Source of the DNA: Massilia pinisoli
GTDB lineage: Bacteria > Pseudomonadota > Gammaproteobacteria > Burkholderiales > Burkholderiaceae_D
Assembly: GCF_024753285.1 (NCBI RefSeq)
Contig: NZ_JANUGW010000030.1
Coordinates: forward strand, 1 to 64,000
Reading direction: 5' to 3'
DNA length: 64,000 nt
In this document: in pieces, positions 7,665 through 16,603 of the stretch
Layout of the letters: the number at the start of each line of letters is the position of its first letter
Position numbering within the stretch: the first letter of the stretch is position 1
Notes under the pieces: generated by a model
The model's database searches: none
What the model was told of the DNA's origin: nothing
What the model saw: the letters and a program-made list of their open reading frames with translations, nothing else
Translations under genes and position numbers: made by a program

Positions 7665-9941
7665 TTACTTGCGCCCCGCCCTGGGCTTGGCCTTGATGGT
7701 CGACAGGATGCCCGCCTTCGCCTTGGTCGGCGGTGCGGTGAACGGTGCCGGCTCGCCCCGGCGTTCGCCACCGCGGCCATTGCGCCGCGGCGCCACCTCG
7801 ATCACGCGGCCCTTCGGCGCGTCGCCGCGCGGTGCGACGGGCGGACGGCGCTCGCCGCCGCGCTGCGGTGCGACTTCCTGCTCGGCGCCGGCCGGCGGCA
7901 CCAGGTGGCGCTCGCCATTGCCGATCAAGTCGCCGCGGCCCATGCGCTTCAAACCTTCGCGCAGGGTCGGCCAATTTTCCGGATCGTAGTAGCGCAGCAG
8001 GGCCTTGTGGAACTTGCGCGTCTTGCCGCTCTTCGCGGTGAGAACTTCTTCCGAATCCTCCGTGACCTTGTGCAGCGGATTCTTGCCCGAGTGGTACATC
8101 GTCGTCGCCATCGCCATCGGCGTTGGCGTGAACGTCTGCACCTGGTCGAGGTGGAAATTGTTTTTCTTCAGCCAGAGCGCGAGGTTCAGCATGTCCTCGT
8201 CCGTCGAGCCCGGGTGTGCCGCGATGAAGTACGGGATCAGGTATTGCTTCTTGCCCGCTTCCTTCGAGTACTTGTCGAACAACGCCTTGAACTCGTCATA
8301 GGCGCCGATACCCGGCTTCATCATCTTGGAGAGCGTGCCCTCTTCCGTGTGCTCCGGTGCAATCTTCAGCAGGCCGCCCACGTGGTGCGTGACGAGTTCC
8401 TTCACGTATTCCGGCGAACGCACGGCGAGGTCGTAGCGCAGGCCCGAGCCGATCAGGATCTTCTTGATGCCGGGGATCGCGCGCGCCTTGCGGTACAGCG
8501 AGATCAGCTTGCTGTGGTCCGTGCCCAGGTTGCTGCAGATGGTCGGATACACGCACGACAAGCGGCGGCACGTCTCCTCGATCTTCTTGTCCTTGCACGC
8601 GAGGCGGTACATGTTCGCGGTCGGGCCGCCCAGGTCCGTGATGGTGCCCGCGAAATTCTTCGTCGTGTCGCGGATCAGCTCGATCTCGCGCAGGATCGAC
8701 GGCTCCGACCGGCTCTGGATGATGCGGCCCTCGTGCTCCGTGATCGAGCAGAAGGTGCAGCCGCCGAAGCAGCCACGCATGATGTTCACGGAGTAGCGGA
8801 TCATTTCCCAGGCGGGGATGTGCGCCTTGCCGTAGCTCGGGTGCGGCGCGCGCGCGTACGAGAGGTCGTAGACGCCGTCCATCTCGTCCATCGCGAGCGG
8901 CAGCGGCGGCGGATTCAGCCAGACGTCGCGGTCGCCGTGCTGCTGCACGAGCGCGCGCGCATTGCCCGGATTCGACTCCAGGTGGAACACGCGCGACGCG
9001 TGCGCATACATCACCGGGTCTTCGCTCACCGTCTCGAACGACGGCAGCCGCACGACGGTCTTCTGCGCCTTCTCGCGCGCCGCGGCTTGGCGCTGCTCGC
9101 GCGTCATGATGACGATGGGTTTGACTTCCGGCTCCGGCGCCGCGTTGTCGAGCGCGCACTGCTTCGGGTCTTCCAGCGCCATCGCGTACGGATTCGGCTG
9201 CTGGTCGATGCGGCCCGGCACGTCGACGCGCGTGGAATTGTGCACGGTCCACTCTTCATCCGGCAGCCAGCCGTGCGGCACGAGGAATGCGGTGCCGCGC
9301 AGGTCGCGGATCGACTTGATGTTCTCGCCCGCCGCGATGCGCCGCGTGACGTCGACGAGTGCGCGCTCGGCGTTGCCGAAGATGACGAGGTCGGCCTTCG
9401 ATTCGAACAGCACGGAGCGGCGCACCTTGTCCGACCAGTAATCGTAGTGCGCGATGCGGCGCAGCGACGCCTCGATCGACCCGGCGATGACGGGCACGCC
9501 CGGGAACGCTTCGCGCGCGCGCTGGCAGTACACGGTCACGGCGCGGTCCGGCCGTTTGTTCGGCTCGGCGTTCGGCGTGTAGGCGTCGTCGGAGCGGATC
9601 TTGCGGTCGGCCGTGTAGCGGTTGACCATCGAATCCATATTGCCGGCCGTGATGCCCCAGTACAGATTCGGCTTGCCCAGCGCGCGGAACGGTTCGACGG
9701 AGGTCCAGTCCGGCTGGCTGATGATGCCGACGCGATACCCCTGCGCCTCCAACAGGCGGCCGACGAGGGCCATGCCGAAACTCGGATGGTCGATGTAGGC
9801 GTCGCCCGTGATCAGGATGATGTCGCACGAGTCCCACCCGAGCTTGTCCATCTCCGCGCGGGACATGGGCAGGAACGGGGCGGCCGGGGCGCGGCTGGAA
9901 CGCTTGGCGACGTTCGCGAAAAGATTGGCAGGGGAGTTCAT
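7665..9941 (-). CDS. ygiQ: YgiQ family radical SAM protein
   Basis: A 758-residue member of the YgiQ/UPF0313 radical SAM family, whose role is unknown. A B12-like N-terminal region (from IILITGDAYIDHPSFG) precedes the radical SAM core. The core has the cluster motif CFGGCTFCS (CxxxCxxC) near residue 390. The last ~110 residues are rich in Arg, Gly and Pro, a low-complexity basic tail that might bind nucleic acid. ATG at 9941. It is convergent with the AI-2E family gene and ends at a palindromic terminator. Confidence 0.92.
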   Translation of the reverse strand: MNSPANLFANVAKRSSRAPAAPFLPMSRAEMDKLGWDSCDIILITGDAYIDHPSFGMALVGRLLEAQGYRVGIISQPDWTSVEPFRALGKPNLYWGITAGNMDSMVNRYTADRKIRSDDAYTPNAEPNKRPDRAVTVYCQRAREAFPGVPVIAGSIEASLRRIAHYDYWSDKVRRSVLFESKADLVIFGNAERALVDVTRRIAAGENIKSIRDLRGTAFLVPHGWLPDEEWTVHNSTRVDVPGRIDQQPNPYAMALEDPKQCALDNAAPEPEVKPIVIMTREQRQAAAREKAQKTVVRLPSFETVSEDPVMYAHASRVFHLESNPGNARALVQQHGDRDVWLNPPPLPLAMDEMDGVYDLSYARAPHPSYGKAHIPAWEMIRYSVNIMRGCFGGCTFCSITEHEGRIIQSRSEPSILREIELIRDTTKNFAGTITDLGGPTANMYRLACKDKKIEETCRRLSCVYPTICSNLGTDHSKLISLYRKARAIPGIKKILIGSGLRYDLAVRSPEYVKELVTHHVGGLLKIAPEHTEEGTLSKMMKPGIGAYDEFKALFDKYSKEAGKKQYLIPYFIAAHPGSTDEDMLNLALWLKKNNFHLDQVQTFTPTPMAMATTMYHSGKNPLHKVTEDSEEVLTAKSGKTRKFHKALLRYYDPENWPTLREGLKRMGRGDLIGNGERHLVPPAGAEQEVAPQRGGERRPPVAPRGDAPKGRVIEVAPRRNGRGGERRGEPAPFTAPPTKAKAGILSTIKAKPRAGRK

Positions 9942-10019
9942 TGGCCGGCATTTTACCGGAAAACGCCTTTTTAAGCTGCTGCCGCCTCCAAAAATGGCTT
10001 AATTTTCAATGGCTTGTCG

Positions 10020-10301
10020 TTAAATCCCCATGCTCGCGAGGATGTTGCCGAGCTCGCGCAATGCCGGTTCCAGGGTCGGATGACGCAGTGCGAAGCGGGC
10101 CGTCAGCTCCTGCGCGCGCGATGCGAGGCCGTACGTGTTCGCGTCGGGATCCTGGGCGCGCTTGTTGAGTACGTGCTTGATGTCGCCGTCGAGTTGGCGC
10201 AGCAGCATTTCCAGTTCGTCGTCGACTTCGCCGGCGTCTTCGAGGCTGCGGTGCAGCGTCTTGAGGTGCGCTTTCAGGGTATTTTCGTTTTCGGGCAGCA
10301 T
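10020..10301 (-). CDS. DUF4404 family protein
   Basis: A 93-residue soluble, mostly helical protein. It matches the DUF4404 style in its opening LKAHLKTLHRSLE and the acidic/leucine stretch ELEMLLRQLDGDIKHVL. Function unknown. It sits alone between ygiQ and dcp, both on the same strand. Confidence 0.7.
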   Translation of the reverse strand: MLPENENTLKAHLKTLHRSLEDAGEVDDELEMLLRQLDGDIKHVLNKRAQDPDANTYGLASRAQELTARFALRHPTLEPALRELGNILASMGI

Positions 10302-10363
10302 GGCTTTCTCACGTCATGATGTTGTGAGAAGTCTACACCCGATGGGCGCGATGGGGCGCATCG

Positions 10364-10396
10364 GCGCGCCACGCCCGCCGCGGCGGGGTGGCGCGC
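10364..10396. repeat. 33-base near-perfect palindrome after dcp
   Basis: GCGCGCCAC (10364-10372) pairs with GTGGCGCGC (10388-10396), and inside it CCCGCCG pairs with CGGCGGG. It lies 8 bases past the dcp stop codon. It would fold into a strong hairpin but lacks a T run, so it may stabilise the mRNA end or act as a non-canonical terminator. Confidence 0.6.
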
Positions 10397-10403
10397 GTTC
10401 GGA

Positions 10404-12530
10404 TTACTCGCCCGTCAGCCCGCGGCGCTCGAGCAGCGGCTCGATCTTCGCGTCGCGGCCGCGGAAGTTGCGGTACATGTCCATCGCATCCATCGTGCCG
10501 CCGCGCGACAACAGCATCTGGCGGAAGCGGTCGCCGTTCTTGCGCAGCAGGCCGCCGTTCTCCTTGAACCACTCGACCGTGTCGGCATCCAGCTTCTCGG
10601 CCCACAGATAGCCGTAGTAGCCGGCCGAATAGCCGCCCGAGAACACGTGCGAGAAATACGTCGTGCGGTAGCGCGGCGGGACGAGCGGGAAGTCGACGCC
10701 GGCATCGTGCAGCGCCGTCGCCTCGAAGCCCGGCACGTCGGTCGGGATCTGGTCCGTGCCCAGCTGGTGCCATTTCTGGTCGAGGATAGCCGCGGCCAGG
10801 TACTCGGTCGTGCGATAGCCCTCGTTGAACTTGGACGATGCCTGCACCTTGTCCAGCAATTCCTTCGGCATCGGCGCGCCCGTCTGGTAGTGCTTGGCGT
10901 AATTCGACAGCACCTCCGGCCAAGCCACCCACATCTCGTTGACCTGCGACGGGAACTCGACGTAGTCGCGCGGCACGCGCGTGCCCGAGAAGCGCGGGTA
11001 CTTCACGTTCGAGAACATGCCGTGCAGCGCATGGCCGAACTCGTGGAACATCGTGCGCACTTCGTCGTACGTGAGCAAGGTTGGCTCGCCCGCGGCCGGC
11101 TTCGGGATATTCAGGTGGTTCGCGATGACGGGATGCGTGCCCATCAGCTTGTTCTGCGCGACGTACGCATTCATCCACGCGCCGCCCCGCTTGTTCGAGC
11201 GCGCGTACGGATCGTGCAGGAAGATCGCGAGCTGCTTGCCGTCGGCGTCGAACACGTCGAACACGCGCACGTCCGGGTTGTACACGGGCAGGTCGTGGCG
11301 CTCCTTGAACGTGATGCCGTATTCCTTGTTCGCGGCGAAAAACACGCCGTTCAGCAGCACGTTGTTGTATTCGAAGTACGGACGCAACTGGTTTTCGTCG
11401 AACGCGTAACGGGCCTGGCGCACCTTGTCGGTGTAATAGTTCCAGTCATACGCCGTCGCCTGGAACTTGCCGCCGTCGGCATCGATGACCTTCTGGATCT
11501 CGGCCGCCTCCTTGTGCGCGTTGCGCACGGCCGGCCTGGCGAACTCGGAAAGAAGATTGTTGACGGCATCCGTCGTCTTCGCCGTCTGGTCTTCCAGCAT
11601 GTAGGCGGCGTGGCTCGGATAGCCCAGCAGCTTCGCGCGCTCGGCCCTGGCCTTGACGAGGTCCAGCACGACCTGGCGATTGTCGTAGTCGCCGCCGTGG
11701 CTGCCGCGCGCGAGCGACAGATCGAGGAGCTTCTGGCGCGTGGCGCGGTTGGTCAGCTCGGACAGCGGCGCCTGCTGCGTCGTGTTCACGACCGGCACCT
11801 TGAACTTGCCGTCGAGGCCGTCTTTCTTTGCCAGCGCGGCGGCGGCGTCGATCGCCTTGTCCGACATGCCGGCCAGTTCCGCGCGGGTATCGACGACGAG
11901 CGCCGACGCGTTCGCTTCCTTCAGCACGTTCTGGCTGAACTCCGTCTGCAGCGCGGCGATCTTGCCGTTATACGCCTTCAGCGTCTCCTTGTCGGCGGCG
12001 GACAATTGCGCGCCGGCGCGCACGAAGTCCTTGTGATAACGCTCGAGCAGATAAGCCGATTCCGCATCGAGGTGCAGCTTGGCGCGCTTGTCGTACAGCG
12101 TCTGGATGCGCTTGTAGAGCTTGTCGTTCAGGCGGATCTTGTCGCTGTGGGCGGCGAGCTTCGGCGCGAGGTCCTTGTCGAGCGCGTCGAGCGTCGGATT
12201 GGTATTGCAGCCGACGAGGTTGAAGAACGCGGTCGAGACGCGGTTCAGCAGCTGCCCCGAGCGCTCCATCGCGACGATCGTGTTGTCGAAGGTGGGCGCC
12301 GCCTTGTTATTGGCAATCGCATCGATTTCCAACGACTGCAGACGCATGCCTTCCTCGAACGCCGGCGCGAAGTCGTCGTTCTTGATCTTGTCGAAGGCGG
12401 GGTACTGGAACGGCAGGGTGCTCGGCTTGGCGAACGGGTTGGACGCCGACAGCAGCGACGCGGGGGCGGCATGGGCCAGGTTGGCGACGGCTGCGGTAAC
12501 AGCGACGGCCAGGAAGTGCGAACGGTTCAT
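10404..12530 (-). CDS. dcp: M3 family peptidyl-dipeptidase
   Basis: A 708-residue zinc metallopeptidase of family M3 (Dcp/oligopeptidase A group), expected to release dipeptides from peptide C-termini. A signal peptide (MNRSHFLAVAV...AHA) points to the periplasm. The zinc motif HEFGH is intact in FHEFGHALHGMFSN near residue 500, with the downstream glutamate region FPSQVNEMW. The start was placed at ATG 12530 because it opens the signal peptide and has CGGAGAG upstream. An ORF extension to 12602 is not needed. Confidence 0.93.
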   Translation of the reverse strand: MNRSHFLAVAVTAAVANLAHAAPASLLSASNPFAKPSTLPFQYPAFDKIKNDDFAPAFEEGMRLQSLEIDAIANNKAAPTFDNTIVAMERSGQLLNRVSTAFFNLVGCNTNPTLDALDKDLAPKLAAHSDKIRLNDKLYKRIQTLYDKRAKLHLDAESAYLLERYHKDFVRAGAQLSAADKETLKAYNGKIAALQTEFSQNVLKEANASALVVDTRAELAGMSDKAIDAAAALAKKDGLDGKFKVPVVNTTQQAPLSELTNRATRQKLLDLSLARGSHGGDYDNRQVVLDLVKARAERAKLLGYPSHAAYMLEDQTAKTTDAVNNLLSEFARPAVRNAHKEAAEIQKVIDADGGKFQATAYDWNYYTDKVRQARYAFDENQLRPYFEYNNVLLNGVFFAANKEYGITFKERHDLPVYNPDVRVFDVFDADGKQLAIFLHDPYARSNKRGGAWMNAYVAQNKLMGTHPVIANHLNIPKPAAGEPTLLTYDEVRTMFHEFGHALHGMFSNVKYPRFSGTRVPRDYVEFPSQVNEMWVAWPEVLSNYAKHYQTGAPMPKELLDKVQASSKFNEGYRTTEYLAAAILDQKWHQLGTDQIPTDVPGFEATALHDAGVDFPLVPPRYRTTYFSHVFSGGYSAGYYGYLWAEKLDADTVEWFKENGGLLRKNGDRFRQMLLSRGGTMDAMDMYRNFRGRDAKIEPLLERRGLTGE

Positions 12531-12741
12531 TCTTTGAGCTCTCCGAGGGTTATCGATCCGCCCATGCTTGTGCCACGAGGGATCTTTTTTGGTACGCACC
12601 ACCCATCCCCGCCCTGGGATGCCGCTGGACTGCTCACCGATCGCATCCGGACACCGGAATGGAAACCGCCGGGACGTACCCGGCGGCGAGTGCCCATGAA
12701 GAATAGCAGGGATATTGCCGCATGTTACATATTTACGGCCG

Positions 12742-12769
12742 AAAAAAGGGCTTCGGGGATGCTCAGCCC
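12742..12769 (-). terminator. Candidate terminator of the TMEM175-family gene
   Basis: GGGCT (12748-12752) pairs with AGCCC (12765-12769). On the minus strand six T residues follow (plus-strand A run 12742-12747). The stem overlaps the stop codon. It is short, so only moderate confidence. Confidence 0.5.
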
Positions 12770-13365
12770 TGTTCGGATTGCTGTGCCGTTTCCTCGGCGA
12801 CCTTGTCCTCGATGCGCCTATCCGGGATCAGCCACACGACGGCCACGGCCGCGTAGACGATGAACCCGAGCCATGCGGCAAACCACGACAGCGCGACGCC
12901 GACGAGGTATAGCACGCACGACAATTTGCCCTTGCGATCGTCACCGAGCGCTTCGGCCAAGGTGGCGTTCTTCGGATGCTTCGCGACCAGCGCCCGCGCC
13001 AGCAGCAGGTAGGCGATCGAGCACATGAACAGGACGAAGCCATATGCCGCGGTCGGCCCCGTCTCGAAATGGTTCTCGCCCATCCACGCGGTCACGAACG
13101 GGATCAGCGACAGCCAGAACAGCAGGTGCAGGTTCGCCCACAACACGCCGCCGCTGACTTCCTTCACGGCGTGCAGCATGTGGTGGTGGTTGTTCCAATA
13201 AATTCCTACGTAGATGAAACTGAGCACGTAGCTCATGAAGACGGGCCATAGCGGCAGCAGCACGCGGAAATCGGCGCCGTGCGGGACTTTGAGTTCCAGC
13301 ACCATGATGGTGATGATGATGGCGATGACGCCGTCGCTGAAGGCTTCTAGGCGATTTTTTCCCAT
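12763..13365 (-). CDS. TMEM175 family (DUF1211) potassium channel-like protein, intact copy
   Basis: A 200-residue integral membrane protein. It has the family hallmark RLEAFSDGV in the first helix and about six hydrophobic segments, as in bacterial TMEM175 proteins, which conduct potassium as multimers. The start ATG has AGGAAA upstream. This is the only full-length copy: five fragments covering its first ~60 codons lie upstream on the same strand (to 17486). The fragments diverge from it right after IYWN. Here the next residues are NHHHM; in every fragment with an intact junction they are KLQ. Confidence 0.9.
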   Translation of the reverse strand: MGKNRLEAFSDGVIAIIITIMVLELKVPHGADFRVLLPLWPVFMSYVLSFIYVGIYWNNHHHMLHAVKEVSGGVLWANLHLLFWLSLIPFVTAWMGENHFETGPTAAYGFVLFMCSIAYLLLARALVAKHPKNATLAEALGDDRKGKLSCVLYLVGVALSWFAAWLGFIVYAAVAVVWLIPDRRIEDKVAEETAQQSEQG

Positions 13366-13450
13366 GTTTCCTGCTCAATCATTGCCAGATAAACGCATAA
13401 CCAGATTTACAACCGCTTTCGGCAGGGTACGCGTACATCGCTTCAAGTCA

Positions 13451-13882
13451 TCAATGGCCTTTAAGCGCCCTTAGTTGGGCGAGCATCGGCTTTACCTCAG
13501 TTCCGTCAACATTCAACAGCATTTCGGTACCGTTCATCGACGATATCGATCGGGTACCGTTCTCAATAAACAGGACATAAATATTTCCCGTGAGAAGAGG
13601 TAGTGTGCAGTTACCAGGACCGAACACCATTTCCCTTACAACGGGACGGCTGTGGTCGCCTTTGAAGGTCTCCAGAACATCGTATGTCGCCTCCACCGTC
13701 TCACGGTCCCACACTTCTTTCTTGGTGTCATCCACAACCAGTCGTGTCGATATAATTTTGACGAGCGCAACACTATCGGCCTCGACAAATTTTTCAGCGA
13801 GAGAGGGCTCCTTCCCAAGTCTGCTACAAGCAGGAACCTGAGCCGATGCCATCGCCAGCAGAAAAAAAATCAGCTTTTTCAC
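13451..13882 (-). CDS. Small secreted protein, array cargo, possible netrin-like (NTR) fold
   Basis: A 143-residue protein with an N-terminal signal peptide (MKKLIFFLLAMAS...) that ends near a cysteine (PAC). The body has the layout of bacterial NTR/TIMP-like secreted proteins: EADSVALVKI, then YDVLETFKGD, then a cysteine in GNCTLPLLTGNIYVLFI. This resemblance is by eye and tentative. It is AT-richer than the flanking core genes. It sits between the intact TMEM175 gene and fragment F1 and is co-oriented with both. Role unknown. Confidence 0.65.
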   Translation of the reverse strand: MKKLIFFLLAMASAQVPACSRLGKEPSLAEKFVEADSVALVKIISTRLVVDDTKKEVWDRETVEATYDVLETFKGDHSRPVVREMVFGPGNCTLPLLTGNIYVLFIENGTRSISSMNGTEMLLNVDGTEVKPMLAQLRALKGH

Positions 13883-13925
13883 GCGTTGATCCTTTTAATC
13901 GAAAATGTGAATGGGTAAATCGCAA

Positions 13926-14107
13926 TACTGGAGCTTGCTCATTAGCCGCCCATGTAGATGAAACTGGCACGTAGCTCATGAACACCGGCCACAGCGGTAT
14001 CAGCGCGCGGAAATCGGGGTCGTGCGGGACTTTGAGTTCCAGCACCATGATGGTGAAATGATGGCGATGACGCCGTCGCTGAAGGCTTCTAGTCGGTTCT
14101 TACCCAT
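13926..14107 (-). pseudogene. TMEM175 5' fragment F1 (degraded)
   Basis: It covers codons 1 to about 60 of the TMEM175-like gene: ATG GGT AAG at 14107, the FSDGV region, VLELKVPH with DPDFRALIPLWPVFMSYV. One base is lost in the GATGGTGATG tract and another near codon 52, so the frame is broken. Its 3' end keeps TACTGGAGCTTG (13926-13937, plus strand) but has lost the pairing right arm of the junction. The stop codon of the upstream cargo gene lies inside its codons 2-3. Confidence 0.8.
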
Positions 14108-14483
14108 GGGCGCTCTTGTGTGCAGAATTGTTATGTTGGCAGGACTGCAAGTACCATTCGGCATACGTGCCATCATCTTTTACGTACAGCATGACATAAA
14201 TGCCTGTCGAGGCAGATCTCGTAATATGTATTTCCTTCCTTCCCAATAAATAAGTGCGCGATTCGCCATCCGGACCTAACGATCTACTCATTTTTGACTT
14301 ACGAATGTCCAGCCCAAGCGCATTGAGAATGGCTTCGTCTGTCCACCCTGGAGATAGAGCGACATAGTAAGGTTTTCCGTCAGCATTCTTGCCTTCTATC
14401 AAACAGTTCTCGGCAGCGCCACTCGCTCGAACGACGCTGGAAAATGCCAAGAAAATCCATACGATGTGCAACCATCTCTTCAT
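14100..14483 (-). CDS. Small secreted protein, array cargo, unknown function
   Basis: A 127-residue protein with a signal peptide (MKRWLHIVWIFLAFSSVVRAS). The mature part has two cysteines (AENCLIEG and LQSCQHNN) that could form a disulfide. No family recognised. Its ATG overlaps the stop of fragment F2 (ATGA, 14480-14483), so it may be translated by coupling from F2. Its TAA stop is formed by the GGTAA that opens fragment F1 (8-base overlap). Both ends therefore abut TMEM175 fragments exactly. Confidence 0.65.
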   Translation of the reverse strand: MKRWLHIVWIFLAFSSVVRASGAAENCLIEGKNADGKPYYVALSPGWTDEAILNALGLDIRKSKMSRSLGPDGESRTYLLGRKEIHITRSASTGIYVMLYVKDDGTYAEWYLQSCQHNNSAHKSAHG

Positions 14484-14513
14484 AAGCTTGCCCTAAAGTG
14501 TGGGTAACTTCCA

Positions 14514-14686
14514 TATTGAAGCTTGTTCCAATAAATTCCCACGTAGATGAAGCTCAGTACGTAGCTCATGAGCACCGGCCACAACGGCAGCAATGCTTGG
14601 AAATCCGGGCTGTGCGGGACTTTGAGTTCCAGCACCATGATAGCGATGACGCCGTCGCTGAAGGCTTCTAATCTCGTTTTACCCAC
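14514..14686 (-). pseudogene. TMEM175 5' fragment F2 (open frame)
   Basis: It encodes GTG-started MGKTRLEAFSDGVIAIMVL, then KVPHSPDFQALLPLWPV up to IYWN, and then the shared foreign tail KLQYGSYP. The reading frame runs on to a TGA at 14480 that overlaps the next cargo gene. A 12-bp in-frame deletion removes residues around IIIT. The junction repeat is the variant TATTG(14514)...CAATA(14533). Confidence 0.8.
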
Positions 14687-14723
14687 GGTTAAATTGGCTA
14701 CTTTTGATTAGTCATCAGTACCA

Positions 14724-15608
14724 TCAACGGATGTACTCACCGTCCATTAATCGTCCCAATAGATGATTAAGCCCTCTTTCGTAAGACAATGTAAAGTCCG
14801 CGTAGAGCTTATCTAGCAAAAAGGTCGGAATTCTGCACTTATCGATTACGACAGGCAATACAAAAACATGCTTATCTTGCAATTCACGCGCTTGTGCAGC
14901 TCTCAATTCCTTTTGCACCCAGTTAGAAGCAATTGAATTTTCTGACAATACGACGATAAGCCATCCGCTTTTATCTATACCGTCTTCAATTTTTTGTGTA
15001 AGCGAGTCGCCGACCTTAAGCTCCCACTGATCAAACCATACTGGAATTCCCCGACTTTTTAAATCTATAGCCAACTTACTGACAAAAGGCTTGTCAGCCG
15101 AAGAGTGACTAAGGAAGACTTGTGGATAACTAGGCATATTTATTCCTAAAGTCGGATTAAGAAGCCAATCGAGCACTTTATTAGCTCCAGGCGATCGGCA
15201 AAGGTACGTAATGATGCTCTGCCGAAATGGCTCAACAGCAACCAAAGAGTGCAAAGAAATAAGCAGGCAGTTATTTTTTCGGGCGAAGCTAGCGAGCAAT
15301 TCGATGAAACGAGCGTTGAGTGAGCGTAGCTCTACTCTAAACACAATGTAGCTAACCTGACCATTTTTGACAGTAACATCAATTCGGTTTGATTCTTCTT
15401 CGCCCCAACTACGAAAGTCAGGCGACCACGGTTCTAATTCTGGACGCCATTTACCAAATTCTACGTCAAAGTCAGGATGAGGTTGGCTAGTTTTCCAACA
15501 CTTAATAATATTCAACTGATCAGACGTGAAAACGCTAGGAGTTGCCATTCCGATCGCAGCAATGTCATCACGTGGCGCCACCAAAAAGTCATATTGCCAT
15601 ATTGCCAT
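14724..15608 (-). CDS. TIR-domain protein with a distinct N-terminal domain, array cargo
   Basis: A 294-residue cytoplasmic protein. The C-terminal TIR domain (about residues 160-285) starts QVFLSHSSADKPFV and includes GIPVWFDQWELKVGDSL and SNWVQKEL, whose glutamate sits where TIR NADases have their catalytic Glu. Bacterial TIR proteins of this kind often act in anti-phage NAD-depletion systems (family knowledge, not shown here). The N-terminal ~150 residues (WQYDF..., WGEEESNRIDVTV) look like an uncharacterised domain, possibly a sensor. The start was placed at ATG 15608, with GAAGAGAGA upstream. Base composition is low-GC (25 of 60 G+C in 14881-14940), which points to transfer. Confidence 0.85.
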   Translation of the reverse strand: MAIWQYDFLVAPRDDIAAIGMATPSVFTSDQLNIIKCWKTSQPHPDFDVEFGKWRPELEPWSPDFRSWGEEESNRIDVTVKNGQVSYIVFRVELRSLNARFIELLASFARKNNCLLISLHSLVAVEPFRQSIITYLCRSPGANKVLDWLLNPTLGINMPSYPQVFLSHSSADKPFVSKLAIDLKSRGIPVWFDQWELKVGDSLTQKIEDGIDKSGWLIVVLSENSIASNWVQKELRAAQARELQDKHVFVLPVVIDKCRIPTFLLDKLYADFTLSYERGLNHLLGRLMDGEYIR

Positions 15609-15706
15609 TATTCTCTCTTCAAAAGATGATATTGCGTAAAAGCAAGAATTTAACGAAAAATTGCATACTGCGCAACTCATTCAAGCATCTGTATGGGTTA
15701 TTCGTT

Positions 15707-15891
15707 TACTGGAGCTTGTTCCAGTAGATTCCTACGTAGATGAAACTGAGCACGTAGCTCATGAAGACGGGCCATAACGGCAGCAGTACGTCGAACGTGG
15801 AGCCGTGCGGGGCTTTGAGTTCCAGCACCATGATGGTGATGATGATGGCGATGACGCCATCGCTGAAAGCTTCTAGCCGGTTTTTGCCCAT
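15707..15891 (-). pseudogene. TMEM175 5' fragment F3 (open frame)
   Basis: An open frame of 61 codons: MGKNRLEAFSDGVIAIII..., KAPHGSTFDVLLPLWPVF, then IYWNKLQ and a TAA stop. It has its own ribosome-binding site (CGGAGAAACG before ATG). The junction carries the inverted repeat TACTGGA (15707-15713) / TCCAGTA (15720-15726). The TIR gene follows directly on the minus strand. Confidence 0.82.
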
Positions 15892-15936
15892 CGTTTCTCC
15901 GTAGCTACTTTGATATGGTGCTCGCTGTTACTTCGG

Positions 15937-16290
15937 TTATGTGCCATGCCGCGAAAAATCAAACGCGACAGCCAGCACCCAGAGACCAAGGACAGCGGGC
16001 CAAGCCCACCATGCGATGTTCCAACAACCTGTTCGAAACCGCCGGATGACTGCGAAAACAAGGGAAACGACGTTGCCAAGAAATGATAATAAAAAGATTG
16101 GCACCGCTAATAAAAACCACACCATAGCACCCCCACCTGATGCGCCGGGGATACTTTCGAGTTCGGGTTCGACCCAACCGGATGATGCAGCGGCCAAATA
16201 GAGTACAACGGCAAAAAAATTCACCGCTATCAAAATAGCTGTTGGCGAGATCGGCTTCTCGCTTTCTGTGATTTTCTCGTTATTCATCAT
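15937..16290 (-). CDS. Small three-helix membrane protein, array cargo
   Basis: A 117-residue protein with a short polar N-terminus (MMNNEKITESEKPIS) and about three transmembrane segments: near 18-37, 55-80 and 92-110. No signal peptide and no recognised family. It is co-oriented in the array, 21 bases after the end of the F4 reading frame and 45 bases before F3. Function unknown. Confidence 0.65.
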   Translation of the reverse strand: MMNNEKITESEKPISPTAILIAVNFFAVVLYLAAASSGWVEPELESIPGASGGGAMVWFLLAVPIFLLSFLGNVVSLVFAVIRRFRTGCWNIAWWAWPAVLGLWVLAVAFDFSRHGT

Positions 16291-16360
16291 AGAAATTTGA
16301 CTGTTTTCAACTTAGGCATAGCACAGGTAAGCCAACGTCGTGCTGGTGGGGTAACTCCCA

Positions 16361-16545
16361 TACTGGAGCTTGTTCCAGTAGATGCCTACATAAATGAAAC
16401 TGAGCACGTAGCTCATGAACACGGGCCAGAGCGGCAGCAATGCCTGGAAATCCGGGCTATGCGGGACTTTGAGCTCCAGCACCATGATGGTGATGATGAT
16501 GGCGATGACGCCGTCGCTGAAGGCTTCTAATCGATTCTTACCCAT
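16361..16545 (-). pseudogene. TMEM175 5' fragment F4 (open frame)
   Basis: An open frame: MGKNRLEAFSDGVIAIII..., KVPHSPDFQALLPLWPVF, IYWN, then the foreign tail KLQYGSYP, stopping at 16312. A GGA-containing site precedes the ATG. The junction has the inverted repeat TACTGGA (16361-16367) / TCCAGTA (16374-16380). Its variable residues (SPDFQAL) match F2 rather than the intact gene (GADFRVL). Confidence 0.82.
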
Positions 16546-16603
16546 TGGTTTTCCGTATTTTCATTGACGCTCGCCCTTCTTAATCGTTACATGACCGCTC
16601 GTG

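Noticed and set aside
7650..9974. A 774-codon plus-strand open frame
   Set aside because: Antisense shadow of the ygiQ gene; the product has no domain and is Arg/Ala/Val-rich.
12666..12686. Inverted repeat CCGCCGGG / CCCGGCGG between dcp and the TMEM175 gene
   Set aside because: Short, no T run on either side, and a better terminator candidate lies at 12742-12769.
10647..12863. A 738-codon plus-strand open frame
   Set aside because: Antisense to dcp, which has an intact HEFGH motif and a signal peptide.
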